Below are positions 15,685 through 23,000 of a stretch of 25,056 nucleotides of DNA, one piece after another. The first letter of the stretch is position 1, and every line of letters begins with the position of its first letter. A program made the position numbers and the translations under genes. The notes beneath the pieces are model-generated. The model did no database searches. It was not told the origin of the DNA and saw nothing but the letters and a program-made list of their open reading frames with translations. This DNA is from Flavobacteriales bacterium. Its GTDB lineage: Bacteria; Bacteroidota; Bacteroidia; Flavobacteriales_G; Salibacteraceae. Location: NCBI GenBank assembly GCA_003499525.1, contig DNTB01000017.1, forward strand, positions 1-25,056, read 5' to 3'.

Positions 15685-16392
15685 ATGAAATTTGGAATTT
15701 ATTCTGTAGTGGCCGTTGTGGCCTTTATTATTGCCTCCTGTGAAAGCCCTTCAGGTGGAATGGAGAAAGTTACTTCTCTCAACAGCGAAACCGACTCAGT
15801 TTCTTATGCAGTGGGAATGCTGGAAGGTCGAAATTTTCGAAATTCAGGGATGGAAGATATTAACGAGTATGCCTTTGTTGCAGGTATGCAGCACGTAATG
15901 GATTCATCGGAAACTCAACTTTTGACCATGGAAGAATCGGACAAAATTGTGAACGATTACTTTCAAAGAATGAGACAAAAGATGAACGAAGAACAATTTG
16001 GTGAGAACATAAAAGCTGAAAAAGAATTTCTCGCTGCAAACGGTCAAAAAGAAGGGGTAGTCACAACAGGTTCAGGTCTGCAATATGAGATTATTGAAGA
16101 GGGGACTGGAGCTACACCAGGACCTACATCTCAGGTTAAAGTGCACTATCGGGGAACGCTTTTAAGCGGAGAACAGTTTGACAGTTCTTACGATAGAGGA
16201 GAACCAGCAGAATTTACAGTAAATGGGGTTATTCCAGGTTGGACAGAAGCACTGATGATGATGAAAGAAGGAGCAAAATGGAAGCTCTATATTCCCAGCG
16301 AACTCGCTTACGGTGAAAGAGGAGCCGGAGGTCAAATAAAACCTTATTCAATGCTCATTTTTGATGTTGAATTATTAGAGATTAAAGAATAG
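15685..16392 (+). CDS. FKBP-type peptidyl-prolyl isomerase lipoprotein
   Basis: A 235-residue protein with a lipoprotein signal (VAFIIASC, lipidated C19). It has an N-terminal helical dimerisation domain (about 27-115, FKBP_N type: DSVSYAVGMLEGRN) and a C-terminal FKBP domain (about 128-234) with GSGLQYEIIEEG, VKVHYRGTLLSGEQFDSSYD, VIPGWTEAL and YIPSELAYGERGAGG. This is the FkpA/Mip layout: an envelope chaperone and prolyl isomerase for exported proteins. The start is ATG 15685, at the signal peptide, not the upstream in-frame GTG at 15640. It is 2 nt ahead of a paralogue. The active-site aromatic and Asp positions (FDSSYD, W in PGW, Y in LAYGERG) are kept. Confidence 0.93.
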   Translation: MKFGIYSVVAVVAFIIASCESPSGGMEKVTSLNSETDSVSYAVGMLEGRNFRNSGMEDINEYAFVAGMQHVMDSSETQLLTMEESDKIVNDYFQRMRQKMNEEQFGENIKAEKEFLAANGQKEGVVTTGSGLQYEIIEEGTGATPGPTSQVKVHYRGTLLSGEQFDSSYDRGEPAEFTVNGVIPGWTEALMMMKEGAKWKLYIPSELAYGERGAGGQIKPYSMLIFDVELLEIKE

Positions 16393-16394
16393 GA

Positions 16395-17126
16395 ATGAAC
16401 AGAATTGTCCTGTTTTCATTATTAGCTCTGTTTTCAACCACAGTCGTTATTGGACAGAGTAAATCAAAGAAAAAGAATAAGTCCAGGAAGAAAACTGAAG
16501 AAGTGATGGAGGTAAAAGAGTTAGATTGGAATGATGAGGTTGTAAAGCTCAGTTATGCTTTGGGACTTAATATAGCTACAAGTGTTAAGCAGCAGGGTAT
16601 TGACACTCTGAATTCAGAGGCTATGCTGCAAGCATTTAACGAAGTATTGGCAGGTGATTCAACGAGAATAACCTTTGAAGAATCAAATCAGATGATTCAG
16701 GAATACATGCAAAGTATAGCAGATAAACAAGGAGAAATGGCGATGGAAGAAGGACAAAAATTCCTACAGGAAAACCAGAAAAGACCTGAAGTAAAGGTAA
16801 CTGAATCAGGGCTGCAATATGAAGTAATTGAACCGGGAGAAGGACCAAAGCCTCAGGCGTCAGATCAGGTAACAGTACATTATAAAGGAACACTGATTGA
16901 TGGAACTACATTCGATAGTTCTTATGAAAGGGGCCAACCGGCAACTTTCGGGCTGAATCAGGTGATCGCAGGGTGGACAGAAGGTGTTCAGCTCATGAGC
17001 GTAGGCTCAAAATATAGATTCTACATTCCTTATAATCTTGCTTATGGAGAGCGCGGTGCCGGCGGGATGATACCTCCTTATGCTGCGCTGATTTTTGATG
17101 TTGAGCTAATCTCCATAGGAGAGTAA
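16395..17126 (+). CDS. FKBP-type peptidyl-prolyl isomerase, exported paralogue
   Basis: A 243-residue protein with a signal peptide 1-20 (TTVVIG|Q), not a lipobox. A strongly basic stretch (SKSKKKNKSRKKTEE) follows right after the predicted cleavage site, then FKBP_N (VVKLSYALGLNIATS) and an FKBP domain about 135-243 with VTVHYKGTLIDGTTFDSSYE, VIAGWTEGV and YIPYNLAYGERGAGG. It is a tandem duplicate of the preceding gene (2-nt gap), but one copy is lipid-anchored and the other free or bound by its basic segment to anionic surfaces. Its TAA is immediately followed by the stop of the opposite-strand gene, so the two genes meet tail to tail with no gap. Confidence 0.92.
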   Translation: MNRIVLFSLLALFSTTVVIGQSKSKKKNKSRKKTEEVMEVKELDWNDEVVKLSYALGLNIATSVKQQGIDTLNSEAMLQAFNEVLAGDSTRITFEESNQMIQEYMQSIADKQGEMAMEEGQKFLQENQKRPEVKVTESGLQYEVIEPGEGPKPQASDQVTVHYKGTLIDGTTFDSSYERGQPATFGLNQVIAGWTEGVQLMSVGSKYRFYIPYNLAYGERGAGGMIPPYAALIFDVELISIGE

Positions 17127-18029
17127 TTACATCAAACTTTTAAAGGCACTTTCAAGGGTCGGATACATAAAATTGTATCCGGCCTTTTTTATTTTGTCCC
17201 CATTGATGGCTTTTCCTTCGAGCAATATCTGAGACATCTCACCGAAGATTAGTTTAAAAACGAATGCCGGTACATTGGGCATGAAGAATGGCTTTTTTCG
17301 GACCTTAGCCAAGGTTTTCAAAAAGTCTTTTTGTGTTATATCCCCTTGACTTACAGCATTGTAAGGTCCAGCCATGGTATTCTCCATCAGAGCATGCACA
17401 AACATCGAACTAAGGTCGTCAATATGAATCCACGGCATATATTGCTTTCCGCTGCCCAGGGGTGAGGATAGCCCCAGATTAGTCAGTTTATTGAGGGGAA
17501 CAAGAGCTCCACCTTTGTTAGATAGAACTACTCCTATCCTTAATATCACAACTCTGCTGTGCGGATTAAATTGATGCGCTGCTTCTTCCCATCTTGAACA
17601 AACTTCAGCAAGGAAATCATTGCCATTCGGAGATTGCTCATCGTAAATCCCGGGAGATGTTTTCATGCCGTAATAACCTATAGCCGAAGCACTAATAACC
17701 GTTTTAGGAAAAACTCCCAGTTTTTCAAATTCGTGATATAGAAGATTTAAAGAGTCAACCCTACTGCTGATTATTTCAGCTTTTCTGGACTTATTCCAGC
17801 GTTTTGAACCAACATTGGCACCAGCGAGGTGAATCAGAGCATCGCACTCTTTAAGCTCATCCGAGTCGACTTTTTTCAGAGCTGGATTCCATTGTATGAA
17901 TTCTACCCCACCTTTTTCCGACCTCTTTGACCTACTCAACACATTTGGAGAAAAACCAGCCTTTTTAAGTTTTGGAATGAGACTTTGGCCCACAAGGCCG
18001 GTTCCACCTGTAATAATTACTTTTTTCAT
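17127..18029 (-). CDS. NAD(P)-binding epimerase-like protein, TIGR01777 family
   Basis: A 300-residue Rossmann-fold protein of the extended SDR type. It has MKKVIITGGTGLVGQSL with GxxGxxG at the N-terminus, HLAGANVGSKRWN, SASAIGYYG, LRIGVVLSNKGGAL, and a C-terminal domain with PAFVFKLIFGEM and KKAGYNFMYPTLE. These blocks are typical of the YfcH/TIGR01777 group, whose biochemical substrate is not established. The start is ATG at 18029, at the Rossmann strand; an upstream TTG (18056) would add nine residues of no value. It is the only minus-strand gene in the window. An intrinsic terminator for the opposite strand lies inside its last 25 codons. Confidence 0.92.
   Translation of the reverse strand: MKKVIITGGTGLVGQSLIPKLKKAGFSPNVLSRSKRSEKGGVEFIQWNPALKKVDSDELKECDALIHLAGANVGSKRWNKSRKAEIISSRVDSLNLLYHEFEKLGVFPKTVISASAIGYYGMKTSPGIYDEQSPNGNDFLAEVCSRWEEAAHQFNPHSRVVILRIGVVLSNKGGALVPLNKLTNLGLSSPLGSGKQYMPWIHIDDLSSMFVHALMENTMAGPYNAVSQGDITQKDFLKTLAKVRKKPFFMPNVPAFVFKLIFGEMSQILLEGKAINGDKIKKAGYNFMYPTLESAFKSLM
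17157..17190 (+). terminator. Intrinsic terminator of the FKBP pair, inside the convergent gene
   Basis: GGTCGGATACA (17157-17167) pairs with TGTATCCGGCC (17174-17184), an 11-bp stem with one G-T/C mismatch position and a 6-nt loop, followed by six T (17185-17190). It is oriented to stop + strand transcription from the FKBP genes and sits 31 nt after their stop, within the 3' coding part of the minus-strand gene. Confidence 0.8.
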
Positions 18030-18065
18030 GCTCAAGGAACAGAGTTTACTTTTCAAAGTTCGAAA

Positions 18066-18101
18066 TCATTGTATAATGAGCGCACGAACACACTATATTT
18101 A
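18066..18101 (+). promoter_or_regulatory. Possible promoter/operator between divergent genes
   Basis: TATATTTA (18094-18101) is a one-mismatch TAnnTTTG box 20 nt before the ATG at 18122, with TTG at 18069-18071 (22 nt upstream) as -33. An inverted repeat TCATT-gtat-AATGA (18066-18079) overlaps the -33 position and could be an operator serving either divergent gene. Confidence 0.3.
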
Positions 18102-18121
18102 GCCCCCAAAATATTTCCGCT

Positions 18122-18934
18122 ATGAGAGTAATCAACGCGCTGCTTTCATCTGTTCTCATTATCACCATTCTGATTTCTTGTAAAAAAGATGATGAACCTC
18201 CCGAGGATCCTTGCACGAAAGGCAATGGTGAAATAGTGCAAAACGAAATTAACCTTCAAATGAATTTTGTAGGTTTTCGGAATTTCACTTCGGCAAATGT
18301 CTTATTCAACGAAGATGATGACCAAAGTGTCCTGATCCAGTCTCAACAAAACATTATTGACCTCTTTGAAATCTCCATGGATCAGGACGAGTTCTTAAAC
18401 ATAAGGCTTGCAGAAGAGACCTGTCTGAGCGAATCAGTAGTGGTGACCATTACAATAACCTCTCCTTCTTTGGGTACAATAAGTAATAATGGCTCTGGTG
18501 AAATTGAAGTAGGGAAGTTTACAGACGAATCTGAAGTAGTTCTAAACTGCACAGATATTGGAAGTATCAATTTTAGGGACAAAATTGAAGGACTATCTTC
18601 GGTAAATGCCGAGATTTTAGGTGATGGAAATATTACCTCAAATCTGGACAGTGATGAGTATTTTATTCGCAATAGCGGGGCGGGAGCATTTACTGCTAAC
18701 CCCTCTACAGCAATGAATACGGTGATCATCAATAGTGGTTCAGGTGTAACTGATACGCGAAACCTTGAGTCCGAATTTTGCAATGTAAGCTCATCGGGTT
18801 CAGGTGACTGTTTTGTAAGATGCACCAATGAACTGACCATAAATCTGGCCGGAAGCGGAAACGTTACTTACTTTGGTAATCCAATACTATTTTCATCGGT
18901 TACTGGAACAGGTCAAATTATTAAAGGAGATTAA
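18122..18934 (+). CDS. DUF2807 (head GIN) lipoprotein
   Basis: A 270-residue protein with a lipoprotein signal (ITILISC, lipidated C20) and a short charged spacer KKDDEPPEDPC. A beta-rich DUF2807/head-GIN-like domain (about 45-265) follows, with repeating short strands and G/S/N turns (ISNNGSGEIEVGKF, NSGAGAFTA, NSGSGVTD, SSGSGDCFV, LAGSGNVTYFGNP). The repeated SGSG/AGSG steps suggest a right-handed beta-helix. The family is annotated as a putative adhesin or auto-transporter head, but its role is not established. Placement at the outer membrane is inferred from the lipobox without an inner-membrane retention signal that I could identify. Confidence 0.82.
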   Translation: MRVINALLSSVLIITILISCKKDDEPPEDPCTKGNGEIVQNEINLQMNFVGFRNFTSANVLFNEDDDQSVLIQSQQNIIDLFEISMDQDEFLNIRLAEETCLSESVVVTITITSPSLGTISNNGSGEIEVGKFTDESEVVLNCTDIGSINFRDKIEGLSSVNAEILGDGNITSNLDSDEYFIRNSGAGAFTANPSTAMNTVIINSGSGVTDTRNLESEFCNVSSSGSGDCFVRCTNELTINLAGSGNVTYFGNPILFSSVTGTGQIIKGD

Positions 18935-18991
18935 TTACTAGTTATCGCAAACAGATTATTCAAGGACCAAAGGGTTCGTCAGTTCTCAAGA

Positions 18992-19876
18992 ATGGAACTG
19001 CTTGCAAGACAGGCAGTAGAGGGTTTTATTACGGGTATACATAAGAGCCCTTTCCATGGTTTTTCCGTGGAGTTTTCAGAGCATAGACAATATAATTCAG
19101 GAGAATCTACTCGTCATATTGACTGGAAACTCTATGCCCGAACGGACAAGTACTTTGTAAAAAGGTATGAAGAGGAAACCAACCTTAGATGTCAAATCGT
19201 AATTGACACATCGCCATCGATGTTTTATCCTAAAAGGGAAAATACCAATTCTAAGATTTCTTTCTCAATCTATGCGGCTGCGGCACTCATTCACTTATTG
19301 CGCACACAGCGGGATGCTGTAGGTTTAACTGCATTTGCAGAGGATATGGAACTGCATACTCCATCTAGACTTTCTCAAAGCCATATCCAATATCTCTATC
19401 AGCAACTGGAAGAAATGGAAAGCATGAAAGAGGCCACACACACCTCGTTTTCTAAATCGATTGATGAAGTTGCAGAAAGAGTGCACAGAAGATCTTTGAT
19501 TATCATCTTCAGTGACGCCTTTGATGATCCGGAACAGGGCAACCAGAAAATGTTTAGTGCATTACAACACCTTAAATACAACAAGCACGAAGTAGTGTTT
19601 TTCCATACCCTGGATAAACAGACTGAATTAAACTTTGAATTTAAGAACAGGCCATACACCTTTATCGATATAGAAAGCGGGAAAAAATTAAGAATTAATC
19701 CTTCACAGGTTAAGGATGAATATATAAAACGCATGAATAAATTCAGACATAAATTGGATTTAAAATGTGGCCAATACGGTATTGACTTTGTGGAGGTAGA
19801 CATTCAGGAAGGTTTTCATTCCGTTCTTGAAAACTATCTGGTTAAACGTAGTAAAATCAAGGGGAAGACTTTGTAG
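18992..19876 (+). CDS. DUF58 / VWA-like protein (BatA-region type)
   Basis: A 294-residue cytoplasmic protein. The N-terminal DUF58 signature is VEFSEHRQYNSGESTRHIDW followed by KLYARTDKYFVKRYEEETNL. A von Willebrand A-like fold comes next, with a MIDAS motif DTSPS (D72, S74, S76) and a later FSDAFDD. DUF58 proteins usually pair with a MoxR AAA+ ATPase and Bat proteins, but no moxR is present in the window. The ATG at 18992 begins straight at MELLARQAVEGFITG. In family members that I recall, about ten or more residues precede this block, and here the in-frame upstream codons (18935-18991) read on without a stop but contain no ATG, GTG or TTG. The start may therefore be unusual. Confidence 0.85.
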   Translation: MELLARQAVEGFITGIHKSPFHGFSVEFSEHRQYNSGESTRHIDWKLYARTDKYFVKRYEEETNLRCQIVIDTSPSMFYPKRENTNSKISFSIYAAAALIHLLRTQRDAVGLTAFAEDMELHTPSRLSQSHIQYLYQQLEEMESMKEATHTSFSKSIDEVAERVHRRSLIIIFSDAFDDPEQGNQKMFSALQHLKYNKHEVVFFHTLDKQTELNFEFKNRPYTFIDIESGKKLRINPSQVKDEYIKRMNKFRHKLDLKCGQYGIDFVEVDIQEGFHSVLENYLVKRSKIKGKTL

Positions 19877-19904
19877 TAGAATCCTGATTTTACCTGCCTT
19901 TATT

Positions 19905-19949
19905 AATGATTCGAATCATTTTTTCAGCTTTTTCAGGGGTATACTTTTA
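19905..19949 (+). promoter_or_regulatory. FNR-like palindrome and possible promoter of the oxidoreductase
   Basis: AATGATTCGAATCATT (19905-19920) is a perfect 16-bp palindrome. Its TGAT-N4-ATCA core is the same as that of the FNR-family consensus (TTGAT-N4-ATCAA). TACTTTTA at 19942-19949 is a one-mismatch -7 box; a transcription start about 7 nt later would put the palindrome near -43, the range used by class II FNR/CRP activators. Alternatively, the palindrome plus its following T run (six T, 19919-19924) is a weak AT-rich terminator for the DUF58 gene. Confidence 0.4.
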
Positions 19950-20005
19950 ATGCTCTTTATGCAGGCCAACAACAGAATCCAAATTATTTTCATAACACAT
20001 TCATT

Positions 20006-23000
20006 ATGAGCAAGAAAAACGCTTCAGTCAAGTATCCAGGAAAAAGAATTACAACAAATGGTAACCTGCTGGTTTCAGCGGTTGAAGCATTAGCTGCCGA
20101 AGCGGGTGTTTTTTATCCCATAACCCCATCTACCGAAATGGGAGAGAACTTTCAGAATATTTATGCCAAGGGTAAACTGAATGCATTCGGTGAAAACCTG
20201 ATGGCGATAGAAGCTGAAGGCGAACATGCCGCACAGGGTGGGGCCATTGCCATGTCTGTTACAGGCAAACGAACCGTAAACTTTACCAGCGGTCAAGGAG
20301 TGCTTTATGGAGTAGAGCAGTATTATCATGCGCCGGGTAAACTCAGCACTATGGTGCTTGAAGTGGGGGCTCGTGCATTAACCAAGCATGCGCTTAATGT
20401 GCATTGCGGACACGATGATGTATATTCCACATTAGATACGGGTTGGAACATTACTTTTTCTAAAGACGCACAACAAGCTGCCGATCAAGCACTTATTCTA
20501 AGAAAAGTAAACGAAAATAGCCTAAACCCCGGCATCAATGCACAAGATGGATTCTTAACGACTCACCTTGAGCGCACATTCTTGATGCCCGAATCAGATT
20601 TGGTGAGAGAATATCTAGGAGCTCCGGATGATGTTATCGAGTGTCCGACTGAAGCACAGAAAATCCTCTTTGGTACCACAAGGCGAAGAGTGCCCAAAAC
20701 CATGGATCTTAAAAACCCTATTCTGCTTGGCCCTGTTCAAAATCAGGAGCACTACATGAATGGAATAGCAGCAAGGAGAAATAACTTTTCCGAAGCTATC
20801 TTGAACTTTTTTGAGCAGGCCTATGAGGAGTTTGGAAGATTAACCGGTCGTTATTACGGTTTAATCTCAGAGTATAATACAGAGGATGCCGGAACAGTTT
20901 TCGTCACTTTAGGTAGTGGGGCGGAAAACATTGAAGCCGTTTCTGATTGGCTGAAAGAGAACAGAGGAGTTAATGTAGGTGTAATACACATAAATGTCCT
21001 GCGACCATTTCCAGAAGCAGCCATTGTAGAAGCACTTCGAGGCAAGAAGAATGTTATAGTTCTTGAAAGAACAGATGAGCAATTAGCTGGCAACAATCCA
21101 TTGGCTAAGGATATAAAAGTTGCACTCAGCAAAGCAGAAGAGAATTTCACCCGCAATGCACATCGTGGCATTGAACCTCTGAATCCACAAACGGAGAAAC
21201 CCAATATTTTCAGCGGAGTATATGGTCTGGGATCCCGGGATTTCCGTCCTGAGCATATCATTGGGGCCTATGAATATGTTCACGGTCAGGCGAAGCGACA
21301 AGATGGAAAAGGTAAAGATGATGGAGAATCCTTCTTTTATTTAGGAATAGATCATCCGTACGCCGTACAATCAAAAGAAACTCCATCAGGCCTTCCCACA
21401 GGCTCCATTGCCGTAAGATTTCATTCCATTGGCGGTTGGGGTATGATAACCACCGGGAAAAACCTCGGAATGATCATCGGTGAATTCTCAAACTATATTG
21501 CGAATAGGGATGACCGAAAGGATGAAAACGGCTTAGCTGAAGAGATTATTCACGTTAGTGCCAACCCAAAGTATGGTTCGGAAAAAAAGGGCGCACCCAC
21601 GAATTATTTTATGGTAGCCGCACCAGAACGAATTCGGGTCAATTGCGATCTGAAACACGTTGATGCCGTTTTGTGCTGCGATCCTAAAGCTTTCCTCCAC
21701 ACTAATCCACTACAGGGCTTGAACAAAGGAGGTTCTTTCGTATGGGAATCCAGCGAAAAAACACCTGAGGCAGCATGGGAGAGAATACCCCGTAAATTTC
21801 GTCAGGAGATTATCGAAAACGACATTAGATTGTTCGTCCTCAACGGATTTGATATAGCCAAAAAGGCAACAAGTAGAGAGGATTTGCAGACTCGAATGCA
21901 GGGAAATTCCTTCCTCGGAGCATTTTTTAAAGTTTCCTCTTTCCTTCAGGATTACAACATCCCCGATGACGAATTTCTCGAAACCGTGAGACGCCAATAT
22001 GAAGTTAAATTTGGACGATTTGGAGCCGGAGTTGTCGAATCTAACATGCAGGTAATGCGTGCCGGTTTTGAAGAGGTCTTTGAAGTTCCCTATGGAGAAA
22101 TTAGTGCTGATGATAAATCCAGCTTCCTCGGAAATATTGTAACTCCTTGTGAGATAGAGTTGTATGACTTCCACCATGCGGATGAAGAGAAATCAGCGCT
22201 GTTTTCAATGAAAGCCTTCGACGATGAGTTTCGTTCCGGGTTAGGATACGATCAACCGTCCTCACCATTGGCTTCTGTAGGTATGATGGCATCCGGAACA
22301 GGGTCGACATCGAGTAAATACGTCGCTAGAAGAGAGGTGCCGCAATGGATTGTTGAGAACTGTACTCAATGCATGGACTGTATCGTCGCCTGTCCAGATA
22401 CCGCTTTGCCCAATACCGCACAGGATATTTCCACAATCCTTAGAACAGCTATACGGAATTACGTGAGCCAGGATGAGAATAAGGATATACTACTGGAAAA
22501 AGTTCCGGCTATTGATGAAGCTGTTCGGGCTGAGATGCACGTTCATTCGAAAATCAAAGGAGATGATTATCGTTTTAATGACATTGTTAAAGACAAGGTC
22601 AATGAGCTGGGTATTCTTGATCCTGAAAGCTCTGTGTATGAAGAGTTCTTTGGTATTTTAGACAAAGTTCCTATCGCTTATCATAAAACCAAAGCTATTT
22701 TCAATGCAATAGAGCGCAAGAACCCTGGTGAGGGAGGCGTGTTTAGCATATTTGTAAGTGACCTATGTAAAGGCTGTGGCGCATGTGTTACTGCATGTGG
22801 TTCACATGAAGCACTGAAAATGATTCCGGAAACGGAAGAAGTGCATACTGATTTACAATCAGCTGCAGGGTTTCTTGATCTCCTTCGAGATACACCCAAG
22901 AAATATCTTGGACTCTACAATGCAGACAATCCGGAAGAGAGCAAAATGGCCGCGCTAAAATTCCATATGATGCAGCGCTCAAAATACGAGGCATTAATGT

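Noticed and set aside
21710..22177. A 155-codon minus-strand frame within the oxidoreductase gene
   Set aside because: It lies wholly antisense to conserved coding sequence and has no domain features of its own.
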